Part shown: positions 1-7,776 of the stretch, piece after piece
Layout: each line of letters opens with the position of its first letter
Numbering within the stretch: the stretch's first letter is position 1
DNA from: a virus
Reading direction: 5' to 3' (one strand)
Length of the DNA stretch: 59,617 nt
IMG/VR virus record: IMGVR_UViG_3300032285_001005
Location: 1 to 59,617 of that record
The notes under the pieces: generated by a model
Seen by the model: only the letters and a program-made list of their open reading frames with translations
Told to the model about the DNA's origin: nothing
Database searches by the model: none
Made by a program: the position numbers and the translations under genes

Positions 1-123
1 AACGGCCCTGTGTTGACCAGAGCGCCAGCCGAGCTAATCAGAGGAATTGTACCGGAGGCTGCTTGAAGCGTCAGCGTCTGAGTTCCTGCCACTGCTGGAG
101 GATTGACTGTGACCTGACCGCTG
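1..123. repeat. Terminal direct repeat, left copy
   Basis: These 123 bases are identical to the last 123 bases of the window (59495-59617). The tail-tip gene stays open in frame when the two ends are joined, so the repeat most simply reflects a circular or circularly permuted genome whose assembly overlaps itself. A true short packaged terminal repeat is not excluded. Confidence 0.95.
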
Positions 124-152
124 GTTGCGCCCTGAAGCGTTAAACTACCCAT
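1..152 (-). CDS. Tail-fibre tip protein, N-terminal part (gene crosses the genome join)
   Basis: This is the 5' part of a gene that continues at 59494 and ends at 59359. Joined, it encodes 95 residues beginning MGSLTLQGATSG. The ATG at 152-150 overlaps the TAA stop of the upstream fibre gene (TAATG), which implies translational coupling. Its C-terminal ~45 residues, read at the other end of the window, resemble the C-terminus of the upstream 273-aa fibre protein (Asn/Thr-rich, then a Ser-Ile-Pro segment, ending in a Trp-Val-Val/Leu tail). It is probably a small fibre-tip or adaptor piece. Its receptor is unknown. Confidence 0.75.
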   Translation of the reverse strand, partial: MGSLTLQGATSGQVTVNPPAVAGTQTLTLQAASGTIPLISSAGALVNTGP

Positions 153-973
153 TAGACTACCGTCCAGTTAGATGTGGATGGAATGGTTACAGTGGCGGAT
201 GCACCAATTGTGATGGGACCAAATGTTCCGGCATTCGTGCTGGCTGGAACAGAATAGCTGGTATTTACCGTCTGACCGTTGTTCCAGAAAATGGAATCCG
301 TGCCGCCGCCCGTAGCGCCGCCACCAATGCTACCCCACGCCGTTCCATTATACCCTTCAAATGCCGTGCTGTCCGTATTAAAACGCAGCATACCAGATGC
401 AGGAGAACCACTGCGGTTCGCAGTCGTGCTGGCAGGAAGCTTAATCTGGCCTGTGCCAGACATGCTGATATCGCCACTTGATGTAACCGTCCCCGTAAGA
501 GACGGTGTGGTAATCGTTGGCGACGTGAGTGTTTTATTGGTCAGAGTCTGAGTCGTTGCTTCGCCTACTGGAGCATTTACGACTTCGATAACGTCCGTGC
601 CATTGTTGTAGACAATGGCCTTCTTGCCGACAGCAATCGTGACGCCCGTCTGACCCGATACCTTAACCGTGATCGATACGTTTGTGTTGTTGAATAAAAG
701 ATATGGTTTCTGTACGGCTGGAACTGTAACCGTATGACCTGCCGTCGGAGTTCCCGTAAATTCCAGAACATAGTTACGTCCAACACCCGTGGCACCATTC
801 GGAATGGTAAGTGCCGTTGGGCCAGCACCCGTCAAGGCTTGAGTCGTGTATCCTACAATAGCCTGCTCAAGTAGCGTTCCAAGATTGGTATTAGTAGTGC
901 TGCCCCACGTACCAGACTGATCGCCCGTACCTATGAGTTCAAGTGCAAGATTGCTTGAGTATGTACTTGCCAT
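152..973 (-). CDS. Tail fibre protein
   Basis: 273 residues. The N-terminus carries a phage-fibre signature, LIGTGDQSGTWGSTTNTNLG (about residues 13-32), typical of virion-attached fibre N-termini. A beta-rich Thr/Gly/Val body follows, with a NKTLTSPTI linker near residue 145, common in fibres where trimeric stalk segments begin. The last ~45 residues match the end of the following small gene, so a C-terminal module appears duplicated. The start has an AAAGG-type ribosome site. It lies between the 407-aa repetitive protein and the tip gene in the leftward late block. The receptor-binding role is inferred from family resemblance. Confidence 0.8.
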   Translation of the reverse strand: MASTYSSNLALELIGTGDQSGTWGSTTNTNLGTLLEQAIVGYTTQALTGAGPTALTIPNGATGVGRNYVLEFTGTPTAGHTVTVPAVQKPYLLFNNTNVSITVKVSGQTGVTIAVGKKAIVYNNGTDVIEVVNAPVGEATTQTLTNKTLTSPTITTPSLTGTVTSSGDISMSGTGQIKLPASTTANRSGSPASGMLRFNTDSTAFEGYNGTAWGSIGGGATGGGTDSIFWNNGQTVNTSYSVPASTNAGTFGPITIGASATVTIPSTSNWTVV

Positions 974-983
974 TCTAAGACCT

Positions 984-2207
984 TTAAGCCGCTATCTTAG
1001 TCCAACTAGGGGACTGAGAAGGTGTGATTGGAGTATACCCCGGATCTTCGCTTGGCGCAATCGGTGTCCAATTTGACGAGGTGGCGGGAGTTATTACAGT
1101 CCATCCCGGATCTTCGGATGGAGTTATAGCATTCCAAGATGGGTTTTGACTAGGGGTAATCTCACCCCAAACCAGTACTTGTCCAGCATATCCATAGGCG
1201 GTGACACCGATTGGGTAAACTTGAGTGCTGACAAACACCGTCGTCGTGCCAACAGCGCCCGTGGCAGAGACGCCCGTGGCAAAGACGTTAGTTGTAATTA
1301 AGACCGTCGATGTTCCAACATCACCCGTGGCAGAGACGCCAGACAATGAAACATTGGCATCTGCCGTGATCGATGTCGTGCCAACATCACCCGTGGCAGA
1401 GACGCCTACAGCATAGGCAACAGCCGTTCCCGTGGCGGTTACTGAACCAACAGCCCCAGTTCCGGCTACTCCGGTGGTATTTACGTTAGCGGTCGCAGAA
1501 ATGCTGACAGAACCAACCTGCCCTGTAGAAGCAATTCCCGACGGAGATACGTTGGCCGTTCCGGTAACGCTTACGTTCCCCGTAAAGCCTGCTGCACTGA
1601 CGCTTCCGACAGAGACATTTGGGGAAAGTACGATAGAAACAGAGCCAACTGATCCAGTTGAGCTTACGCCCGTCGGTGAAACATTGGCCGTTCCGGTAAC
1701 AGAGACAGTACCTGTTGCTCCTGTGGCACTGACACCCGTGACAGAAACATTGGCCGTTCCGGTGACATTAACTGTTCCAACGGAACCTGTTGCATAAACG
1801 CCTGTGGCGGAGACGTTGGCCGAAGCATTGACAGTTACTGTGCCAAGCTGCCCAGTGGAGAATACTCCCACTGGATACACATTGGTCGTACCTATGACGG
1901 TAGGAGATCCAACGGAACCTGTTGCACTAAGCCCAGTAGGATAAGCGTTAGCACCCGCCGTTACTGTTACAGAACCAACGGACCCCGTAGCGACGGCAAC
2001 TGGGATTGAACCCGTACCAAAACCGCCTAAACCCCAGCCTTGGGATTTATTCCAGCCGCTAAAAGCGACTATTGCATCGACATTAAACGATACAGTTCCT
2101 ACGGAACCTGTAGCTACAGCCGCATCAACCGAACCCGTGCCAAAGGTGCCAATCCCCCAACCGGAGGATCGGTTCCACCCTTGGAAGGCTACGGTTGAAT
2201 CGACCAT
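984..2207 (-). CDS. Repetitive virion/fibre-like protein (22-residue and 11-residue repeats)
   Basis: 407 residues built almost entirely of repeats. The N-terminal ~65 residues hold two copies of a Gly/Trp motif (GWNRSSGWGIGTFGTGS and a close relative). About eleven units of ~22 residues follow, with pattern GVSATGxVGxVxVxxxANVxxT, which suggests stacked beta strands. The last ~60 residues are five 11-residue units of the type ITPSEDPGWTV. The DNA repeats too: the string cccgtggcagagacgcc recurs. The shape suggests a fibrous or decoration protein, and it sits among tail genes. I do not recognise a specific function. No strong ribosome site is seen before the ATG. Confidence 0.7.
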   Translation of the reverse strand: MVDSTVAFQGWNRSSGWGIGTFGTGSVDAAVATGSVGTVSFNVDAIVAFSGWNKSQGWGLGGFGTGSIPVAVATGSVGSVTVTAGANAYPTGLSATGSVGSPTVIGTTNVYPVGVFSTGQLGTVTVNASANVSATGVYATGSVGTVNVTGTANVSVTGVSATGATGTVSVTGTANVSPTGVSSTGSVGSVSIVLSPNVSVGSVSAAGFTGNVSVTGTANVSPSGIASTGQVGSVSISATANVNTTGVAGTGAVGSVTATGTAVAYAVGVSATGDVGTTSITADANVSLSGVSATGDVGTSTVLITTNVFATGVSATGAVGTTTVFVSTQVYPIGVTAYGYAGQVLVWGEITPSQNPSWNAITPSEDPGWTVITPATSSNWTPIAPSEDPGYTPITPSQSPSWTKIAA

Positions 2208-2216
2208 TTAATCATA

Positions 2217-2675
2217 TCAAGCTATGCGGATAATGGCATTAGAAGCATCAGCCGTTGGGAAGATGATCGTGAAAGTACCAGCCGAAGCCGTCTTATCCGA
2301 ACCAAAATCCAACACGGCAACCGACTTATTTGACTGCGAGCTATTATAAATAAGTGCGCCACGAGCCGTAAACGATGCCGAAGACCATGAGGCATTCGAG
2401 AACGTGCAGATAGCCGTCGTACCCGTGGAAGAAGTCGTGGCACCAGTAAGGGCCAAACCACCTGCCGTGTACGCTGTACCTGCTGTATTGGTCGTTTCGT
2501 TGGTCGCCGTATAGGCCGTGGTCGTAGCATCAAGCGTTGCAGACGACGTATAGAGCGCAATCTTGTACGTGTCAGCCGTGGCAGAACCACGGACTGGAGG
2601 CGTACCGAGTGCTTGATAACCGTTCAAGAGGTCAAGCTTGAACGAAGTAGTCATGAAATTGCCTGTGAAACTCAC
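2217..2675 (-). CDS. Conserved virion protein
   Basis: 152 residues. It belongs to a family I recognise from many podovirus-like genomes, with features such as KIALYTSSATLDA, a central YTAGG segment and a C-terminal ARGALIYNSSQSNKSVAVLDF (shown in part). The fold is likely beta-rich. The best start is a GTG at 2675, because AGGAG lies six bases before it, inside the 3' end of the upstream gene. The in-frame ATG at 2654 has no comparable site. It is probably a tail or fibre-base component; the exact role is unknown. Confidence 0.7.
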   Translation of the reverse strand: MSFTGNFMTTSFKLDLLNGYQALGTPPVRGSATADTYKIALYTSSATLDATTTAYTATNETTNTAGTAYTAGGLALTGATTSSTGTTAICTFSNASWSSASFTARGALIYNSSQSNKSVAVLDFGSDKTASAGTFTIIFPTADASNAIIRIA

Positions 2676-2677
2676 GA

Positions 2678-2971
2678 TTATCTCCTGCTAATTGCTTCAG
2701 CAAGCTGGGGCTGGCCTGCTTGAGTTACAATGTAAGCAACCGTCGCACGATCACAGTCGATTGCCTTATTAATATTAAACAGTATAACCTGTTCTATCTG
2801 ATCGCGAAAGGCCCTTGCCTGCGCCGAAAGAGCAGGATCAGTCGTATCGCTGATCGAGATGATCTGACGGATCGCTTGATCCGCCCAAAACTCTGGCGGA
2901 TGACCGCCATTTTCACTGGTTGCGATATCTACCGCAAATACACCCATTCCAAGAGAATCTGTCATTGACAT
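2678..2971 (-). CDS. Conserved phage protein, tail region
   Basis: 97 residues with the recognisable segment ENGGHPPEFWADQAIRQII (about residues 20-38), conserved in related phages next to tail adaptor genes. The rest is helical, with a central QARAFRDQIEQVILFNINKA stretch. Its last codons contain the AGGAG ribosome site of the next gene. No catalytic motif is visible. Position suggests a structural or assembly role; function is unknown. Confidence 0.7.
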   Translation of the reverse strand: MSMTDSLGMGVFAVDIATSENGGHPPEFWADQAIRQIISISDTTDPALSAQARAFRDQIEQVILFNINKAIDCDRATVAYIVTQAGQPQLAEAISRR

Positions 2972-2973
2972 GT

Positions 2974-3621
2974 TTATGTTGCTTTCACCCTAATAAGCCC
3001 ATCACGATAGGCATCAATATCCTCACGGCCTTCTCCAAAGTTCTTGAGACGCGCAAGGGATTCATTTAACCGTTTATCATAGAGAGCAATAAGATCAGGC
3101 TCACCTTTCATAAAGATGTAAGCTTCAACCAAGCTGCCATATAGCAAGGCTTCCTGAGCATAATTGCTGATCCAAGTCGTATCAGATCCAGACGTAGCCG
3201 TTAAGCTTTGAGGACGGTAATAGTAATGCAGTTCCACAGGCAATGAACTGGATGGAACAGGGGCAATTATGAACGTATTTATATCAAAAACGGCATAGTA
3301 TTTTGGAATACCCGTCGCATCTGTAGGATTATACTCCTGTAAATACTCAACATCTTTCTGCAAAAGAAACGTCTTAGACCCGCCAGATGTAATGCTTAGG
3401 CTGAATGTCGAGATATAATCAGATGGAACTGCTAGGTACTTATTGCCCGACGTAAGATTTCCTGTCTGGTTCTTACGGAAAGAAGTGAGATCTACTGCAA
3501 ATAGAATGCGTTCCTCTGCATTCTGGATGAACGTAGGGATATTAGTGTTAAAGGTCGTTTCATCGTACTGCGTGAAATCCTTGATGGCTTGCACGAGTGT
3601 AGTATAGGTCCAAGCCGTCAT
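2974..3621 (-). CDS. Phage adaptor/tail-interface protein
   Basis: 215 residues starting MTAWTYTTLVQAIKDFTQYD and including FIQNAEERILFAVDL (residues ~31-45), features of a head-to-tail adaptor family in podovirus-like phages. The middle is beta-rich (LAVPSDYISTFSLSI) and the C-terminus helical (ALYDKRLNESLARLKNF). The ATG overlaps the preceding stop as TAATG, so translation is coupled to the zinc-ribbon gene. The role in the portal-proximal connector is inferred from family and position. Confidence 0.65.
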   Translation of the reverse strand: MTAWTYTTLVQAIKDFTQYDETTFNTNIPTFIQNAEERILFAVDLTSFRKNQTGNLTSGNKYLAVPSDYISTFSLSITSGGSKTFLLQKDVEYLQEYNPTDATGIPKYYAVFDINTFIIAPVPSSSLPVELHYYYRPQSLTATSGSDTTWISNYAQEALLYGSLVEAYIFMKGEPDLIALYDKRLNESLARLKNFGEGREDIDAYRDGLIRVKAT

Positions 3622-3932
3622 TAGGTTGTCTCCACAGTAATAATACCAATCTGCATAACACCCTGAAGAGTACTAAATTCATTAGCCATGAAGGGAAATA
3701 TTGAGTCCCCAACAGGCACCTGAATCGGTTCTTTACGGGAAGGTCTTGGCTCAAATAGCGCCTGCGGCTCCGTTGGAGGATACCGAGGATCAAGTTGAGG
3801 ATGCTTTACTTCCCAGCATTCTGTGCAGGTTTTAAGCCCGTTCCACTCTTTTTTCAATTCCAAAAGACGGTATTGAAATCCGCAGCGGTCACATAGGGCG
3901 ATTGCCCTTGAACCAGCAGCATAACCTGTCAT
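3621..3932 (-). CDS. Small zinc-ribbon protein between adaptor genes
   Basis: 103 residues with two CxxC pairs, CDRCGFQ (around 14-20) and CTECWE (around 36-41), forming a probable rubredoxin-type zinc ribbon, followed by a Pro-rich linker. It is conserved at this place between two tail-adaptor genes in similar phages. It overlaps the upstream gene by four bases and is coupled to the downstream one. A structural or folding role is likely; direct evidence is lacking. Confidence 0.6.
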   Translation of the reverse strand: MTGYAAGSRAIALCDRCGFQYRLLELKKEWNGLKTCTECWEVKHPQLDPRYPPTEPQALFEPRPSRKEPIQVPVGDSIFPFMANEFSTLQGVMQIGIITVETT

Positions 3933-4618
3933 GTCAGCACACGATAGGTACTTCTCCCCGGCGTCAGGTTCAAAGCAGCCCTATCCCTGTCTTCGGCAGC
4001 GGCGCGGGTAAACTCTTCGTCATACACCGCTTTCAGCATCTGCACCCGTTCAGGAGCTTTCTTGATAGCAAGATAGTAAGCCAAGCCAGCCGCCAAGCAT
4101 GGATAGAACCTGAATGGCAGATCCATTGTATTTACGCCAGCGTTGGCATCGTCCATACGGACAAGCTTATTGATTTCCATGTAATATGTCCGGTCTGGAA
4201 CAGGCCAAACGTAGATTACAGGGATAATCTGACGATCCACAAAGATCTGAACAGGACGGCCCTGTGTCAGCTTATTTGGAATGTTGGTATAGTATTCACG
4301 GCTGACCCGTTCCATCGTCAGGTCATATTGCTGGGTTGCCCCTGCACCCGTCGTGCTACGGATAATTGATTGAATTACATCAATATCATAAGCAGTTAGG
4401 GCATAGGAAGCTTGGCCCTGAGTCACCTGAATTTCTTGCTGCTTGATTGTCCACTGGTTGAGACCACGATTAGCCCAATCGGCTAAGACAAGATTAAGAC
4501 TACGACGAGCAGTACGCTGGTCGTAGCCTGTTCTTACCTCAATGCCGCAACGCTCATACGCTTCTTCAATGTAATCGGAAACGTCAAGCTCAAAGGACTT
4601 AGTCCCTGAAGTGGTCAT
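3929..4618 (-). CDS. Tail tubular protein A-like head-tail adaptor
   Basis: 229 residues. The N-terminal helical part (DVSDYIEEAYERCGIE, then TARRSLNLVLADWANRGLNQW, part shown) and a middle DIDVIQSIIRS region match the connector/adaptor family placed below the portal in podoviruses (T7 gp11-like). The C-terminal region PFRFYPCLAAGLAYYLAIKK is also typical. The protein would form the ring between portal and tail nozzle. Gene overlaps with neighbours indicate coupled translation. Confidence 0.7.
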   Translation of the reverse strand: MTTSGTKSFELDVSDYIEEAYERCGIEVRTGYDQRTARRSLNLVLADWANRGLNQWTIKQQEIQVTQGQASYALTAYDIDVIQSIIRSTTGAGATQQYDLTMERVSREYYTNIPNKLTQGRPVQIFVDRQIIPVIYVWPVPDRTYYMEINKLVRMDDANAGVNTMDLPFRFYPCLAAGLAYYLAIKKAPERVQMLKAVYDEEFTRAAAEDRDRAALNLTPGRSTYRVLT

Positions 4619-5046
4619 TACATGCAGCCTTTAGCGCGACCGCCACCCTTAAGAGCGACACCCATTCCACGAGTAGCCATGCCACCACCACGGAGGGCAA
4701 TGCCCTTGCCGCGCATAGCAATGCCGCCGCCACGCATCTTCTCTTCAGACTTTTCCATCGCTGGAGATTCTGAAGCCTCATGCTTTTTCATAGCAGCTTT
4801 AGAAGCATAGACTTCACCAGTCTTGGCTTCCTTGATAGGGCCACCCTTTTTCAAGGCAATGCCTTTGCCGCGCATAGCAATACCGCCGCCACGAAGACCC
4901 TTCATGTTCTGCTGCTTGTCATGCTGTACATCGCCAGCGGAAGCTTCCCACTGGTCAAAGGACATGTTGTGCTTCTTCGCAAGCTTCTTGTCTTGGGCAA
5001 GATCCGTTTTAGATCCTTCCCACTTTTTCATAGGCATCTTAGCCAT
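4618..5046 (-). CDS. Lys/Gly-rich repeat protein (GGGIAMRGKG motifs)
   Basis: About 142 residues from the ATG at 5046, which has AAGGAG six bases upstream; an earlier ATG at 5094 has only stop-start overlap. The N-terminal ~60 residues are Lys-rich and helical (MAKMPMKKWEGSKTDLAQDK). Two arrays follow with the motif GGGIAMRGKGIAL, the second extended to end in GGGRAKGCM. The two arrays derive from a ~38-base direct repeat (about 4697-4734 and 4856-4893). It is strongly basic, with no enzyme motif. It is one of a cluster of similar small proteins; a virion or DNA-binding role is only a guess. Confidence 0.65.
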   Translation of the reverse strand: MAKMPMKKWEGSKTDLAQDKKLAKKHNMSFDQWEASAGDVQHDKQQNMKGLRGGGIAMRGKGIALKKGGPIKEAKTGEVYASKAAMKKHEASESPAMEKSEEKMRGGGIAMRGKGIALRGGGMATRGMGVALKGGGRAKGCM

Positions 5047-5093
5047 TTTTAACTCCTTTTCGTCAGCCAACAGGCCAGTTGTAATACGAGACA

Positions 5094-5480
5094 TCAGTAC
5101 ACCGTCCCCTTGCCTTTACCCTTCATGGCACAACCAGTGCCACGAACAGTGCCACCAGAAGATTTCTTCACCATGCCGCCTTTTTTGAACGTGGCAGGTC
5201 TGTCCCCAGCTTGTTTCTGAGCAGTCCGCATATCTTCAAATGCTTTTGACGAACGAGGATGAGTAGTGGCGTTAACCCAATTACGTTGCCCGCTAACCTC
5301 GCTATCTCCTTTGTCACTAGCACCAACATTATACGCTTCTGTGTCATAGTCACTCATTGCCTTGCCGACACGCTGTTGTTCGGTCACAGGCTTAGAATCA
5401 CTTTTTTCTTTTTCCATGCCAGACAAAAGACGTGACAGGAAGGAAGATGCGTCATCTTTTGGTGCTTTAGGAGCGGCCAT
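5094..5480 (-). CDS. Small basic protein with C-terminal RGTGCAMKGKG motif
   Basis: 128 residues. The N-terminal half is helical and charged (SSFLSRLLSGMEKEKSD), followed by a linker with RNWVNATTHPRSSKAFEDM. The C-terminus is KKGG, then SSGG, then TVRGTGCAMKGKGKG, clearly related to the motif in the next gene. The shared C-terminal signature across several adjacent genes suggests a common interaction partner. Function is unknown. Confidence 0.6.
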   Translation of the reverse strand: MAAPKAPKDDASSFLSRLLSGMEKEKSDSKPVTEQQRVGKAMSDYDTEAYNVGASDKGDSEVSGQRNWVNATTHPRSSKAFEDMRTAQKQAGDRPATFKKGGMVKKSSGGTVRGTGCAMKGKGKGTVY

Positions 5481-5481
5481 T

Positions 5482-5811
5482 TTACTTACCCATTTTACTA
5501 AGTGTCATGGCAAGACGAGCGCGTTTTGCCGTTTTTGGATTAGACGAACTTGCGGCAGCTTTTAACTTGCCTTTTGAAATTGTATCACCTTCTTTGACGC
5601 CAAGCGACTTTTTAAGTGCGCCGGGTTTCTTGATGGCTTCCTGAATCCACATGCCGCCCTTCTTCAAACCCTTGGCTTGATTAAGAGCAATAGCCACGGC
5701 CTGCTTTGGGTTTGTGACTTCAGGACCTTTCTTACTACCGGAATGAAGAGATCCAGATTTGAATTCCTTCATTACCTTTGTAATCTTGGCCTGCTTAGGT
5801 GTGATCTTCAT
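5482..5811 (-). CDS. DUF6496-type small basic protein
   Basis: About 109 residues. The N-terminal part resembles DUF6496: KVMKEFKSGSLHSGSKKGPE, then NPKQAVAIALNQA. The C-terminal part contains IQEAIKKPGALKKSLGV and NPKTAKRARLAMTL, a second small domain recurring in phage proteins. The ATG at 5811 overlaps the upstream stop as ATGA. Similar domains are widespread in environmental phages, but their role is not established. Confidence 0.65.
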   Translation of the reverse strand: MKITPKQAKITKVMKEFKSGSLHSGSKKGPEVTNPKQAVAIALNQAKGLKKGGMWIQEAIKKPGALKKSLGVKEGDTISKGKLKAAASSSNPKTAKRARLAMTLSKMGK

Positions 5812-5963
5812 TTTTTCGCTGCCCACATATTGTCTATAAGATTCGGATAAGGACGCCCAGCTTTTTTGGCCGATGTTTTGGCCGATCTTTTAGCTGCTGG
5901 GGAAAGAACTTTTGGCTTGCCTAAACCCTTTGGCCGGGGCTTTTCCCAAACTGCCTTAGCCAT
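5808..5963 (-). CDS. Short basic phage protein (GRPYPNLIDNM motif)
   Basis: 51 residues from the ATG at 5963, preceded by AAGGG and separated by one base from the upstream TGA. The sequence is Lys/Ala/Pro-rich and ends in AGRPYPNLIDNMWAAKK, a motif I recognise from small proteins of related phages. The overlap with the following gene (ATGA) implies co-translation. Probably virion-associated or DNA-binding; unproven. Confidence 0.6.
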   Translation of the reverse strand: MAKAVWEKPRPKGLGKPKVLSPAAKRSAKTSAKKAGRPYPNLIDNMWAAKK

Positions 5964-5964
5964 A

Positions 5965-6216
5965 TCACTTACCCTTCTTAGGCTTGCCAACTGCTACCAT
6001 AATAGCAATACCGCCCTTGGCTTTCTTAGCCGAGCCACCCTTCTTAAGACCCATTGCAGGAGATGGTTGCATCCCTGCGGTGGAATTCATAGGGGCAGAA
6101 GGTGCCATACCTGCCGAAGCAGACATAGCTTTCATTGCCTTCATTCCGGGCATCGCCTTAGACGCCCGGTTTTTGGCAACGGTCTTCTTAATCGACGGGA
6201 GTTTGCGAATTGTCAT
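5965..6216 (-). CDS. Lys/Met/Gly-rich small protein
   Basis: 83 residues, highly basic, with low-complexity Met/Ala/Pro stretches (MPGMKAMKAMSASAGM) and a C-terminus GLKKGGSAKKAKGG related to the KKGG motifs of the neighbouring genes. Its start overlaps the 3' end of the small membrane-protein gene by 29 bases. No domain is recognised. Confidence 0.5.
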   Translation of the reverse strand: MTIRKLPSIKKTVAKNRASKAMPGMKAMKAMSASAGMAPSAPMNSTAGMQPSPAMGLKKGGSAKKAKGGIAIMVAVGKPKKGK

Positions 6217-6403
6217 CTATCGAATCCTTTGCCTTTGCAATAAGTTTCTGAACGGTATCGGTCTCATAAAGACGAACAACCGACCAAACTATCGACAAAA
6301 GTGCTGCAATTGAAGGAAGAATGCCCATAAGCGTACCAAAGACTGTTGTGATGGAGACGAGGTCCAAGGTTTGCTTGAGGTGTTCGTCAATTTGACCCAT
6401 CAT
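6188..6403 (-). CDS. Small membrane protein, possible holin
   Basis: 71 residues. A hydrophobic span (about residues 17-42, VSITTVFGTLMGILPSIAAL and onward) is preceded by IDEHLKQTLD and followed by a charged tail with RLYETDTVQKLIAKAK. This arrangement recurs in small phage proteins placed near capsid genes. One or two membrane helices are possible. A lysis role is conceivable, but a better holin candidate lies at 11508-12005. The ATGATG start overlaps the upstream stop. Confidence 0.6.
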   Translation of the reverse strand: MMGQIDEHLKQTLDLVSITTVFGTLMGILPSIAALLSIVWSVVRLYETDTVQKLIAKAKDSIDDNSQTPVD

Positions 6404-7182
6404 GCTACTCCTGCATCATCTTTAATTAAGATGCCGCCAGCGTAGATGTTGGCGACTGTATTTGTTCCAGTCGAAGCCTTAACTTGGAATTGAATATCCG
6501 TTTTTTCCGCGTGAGCGACAGGAGTTGAAAATGGAAACTGGAAACTTTGGACATATGTAGACTGGTTCAGGAGGTTTGTTTCGCCAGTCGTATTGTCCTT
6601 GTTGTATTCAGCAAATGTCAGATATGCACTGGATGTAAAACCAATGTTTGCATCAGCCTGAACATAAGACAGATAAAGGGTATATCCTGCCGGGACGGTG
6701 TAGATCGACATCTGCGTCTGGCCGATACCCGCAGAAATCTTAGCATATGTTGTTGAGCTAATCTTTGCCGTGATATTGCCGACATTCAAACCATTTGTCG
6801 TGGACATATTATTAACACGAAGGAACGACTTAGTCGTCGTGACGTTTGTTGTTCCGTTCATCACAATCGTTTCAGTAATCGGAGCATAACTTGCGTCCAA
6901 ACCTGAGACAAGTATGCTAAGAGCAGATGTGTCAGAAGCTGAATCGCTAACCAAGGTAAGCGTCGATGCCGATCCCGGATAAGCATACGCGCCGCCAGAA
7001 GGAGTAAGACCTTCCCACACAGGACCAAGTGCGGTGCTTCCTACGTTTCCACTGAATCCAAAGATATCTACTTTTGAATGGTATGGAATTTGACCGCGAG
7101 CTACCTGAAGCTCCCACGGTTCAAAAGTACCCGTGCGGGTAATAGAAGACGGCTGTCTTGCCGGATATACTTGTGTAGACAT
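6400..7182 (-). CDS. Virion structural protein (head-fibre or decoration-like)
   Basis: 260 residues. The N-terminal segment RTGTFEPWELQVARGQIPYH resembles capsid-associated fibre or decoration proteins of marine podoviruses, where a conserved 'PWxLxVxRGxxPxH' segment is followed by FGxSGNVG. The remainder is beta-rich and Ser/Thr-rich without Cys. It lies between the decoration-like 157-aa protein and small basic proteins. Assignment is by resemblance; a receptor-binding head fibre is an alternative. Confidence 0.6.
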   Translation of the reverse strand: MSTQVYPARQPSSITRTGTFEPWELQVARGQIPYHSKVDIFGFSGNVGSTALGPVWEGLTPSGGAYAYPGSASTLTLVSDSASDTSALSILVSGLDASYAPITETIVMNGTTNVTTTKSFLRVNNMSTTNGLNVGNITAKISSTTYAKISAGIGQTQMSIYTVPAGYTLYLSYVQADANIGFTSSAYLTFAEYNKDNTTGETNLLNQSTYVQSFQFPFSTPVAHAEKTDIQFQVKASTGTNTVANIYAGGILIKDDAGVA

Positions 7183-7207
7183 GTGATTTTCCTTCTAAAG
7201 GTGTAGT

Positions 7208-7232
7208 GGGGGTGCCAGATATTGACACCCCC
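7208..7232 (-). terminator. Hairpin after the 157-aa virion gene (weak terminator or RNA-processing site)
   Basis: A perfect 7-bp inverted repeat (gggggtg at 7208-7214, caccccc at 7226-7232) lies just downstream of the stop at 7242 on the leftward strand. No T run follows, so it may slow polymerase or protect mRNA 3' ends rather than terminate. Confidence 0.35.
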
Positions 7233-7241
7233 TAAATCACA

Positions 7242-7715
7242 TTACGGTACGTTTGTGCCGTGCTGGATGTAGTTTACAACCAACCAACCAGTACCTGTAC
7301 CCGTGTTGGTCGAGGTGATTTTGATTTGAATGTCGGTCGTACCAACATTGTACCAAGTACCAACGCGGGTTGCATCAGCACCAGCGGTAGCAGCAATAAT
7401 ACCGAGTGTACCGCCAGCAACCGCACCCGCAGCAGTCAAGGCTGTGGCAGACGCTGTCGTACCAATACCGAGTGTCGAAGCAACACCACTCCAAACAACG
7501 CCGACATAAAGCTGGATCGAAGTAATTGTGCTACCTGCTGGAATCACGATGGTCGTCGTGAACACGCCATCTGCGCCGGGACCAGCCTGAGTAATAGCCT
7601 GTGATTGCGAAAGTACAACTTCACCGATGTTGGCGATATCTTGGCCGAGCGTCGTGCCAGTGGTGTACTTGATTGGGCCAGTGCGTACTGGACCCGAAAA
7701 GGTCGTTGTTCCCAT
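7242..7715 (-). CDS. Small virion protein, possible capsid decoration
   Basis: 157 residues beginning MGTTTFSGPVRTGPIKYTTG, an N-terminus seen in small structural proteins downstream of phage capsid genes. The middle is a beta-rich, Gly/Ala/Thr-rich domain and the C-terminus ends WLVVNYIQHGTNVP. It directly follows the capsid gene terminator, so it may have its own promoter or depend on read-through. Decoration or head-fibre role is inferred from place and composition. Confidence 0.6.
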   Translation of the reverse strand: MGTTTFSGPVRTGPIKYTTGTTLGQDIANIGEVVLSQSQAITQAGPGADGVFTTTIVIPAGSTITSIQLYVGVVWSGVASTLGIGTTASATALTAAGAVAGGTLGIIAATAGADATRVGTWYNVGTTDIQIKITSTNTGTGTGWLVVNYIQHGTNVP

Positions 7716-7776
7716 GAGGATCTCCTGTCGTTGGGTTGTCTGCCACGGTGGCAGTCAGGGATTGAGAAACAGTACA

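Noticed and set aside
1225-1797. Plus-strand ORFs opposite the repetitive 407-aa gene
   Set aside because: They are periodic shadows of the repeat on the other strand with Thr/Pro/Val-rich translations and no start signals.
6188-6403. Firm holin call for the 71-aa membrane protein
   Set aside because: Hydrophobic content fits, but a GTA-type holin is encoded elsewhere and this family is usually linked to capsid genes.
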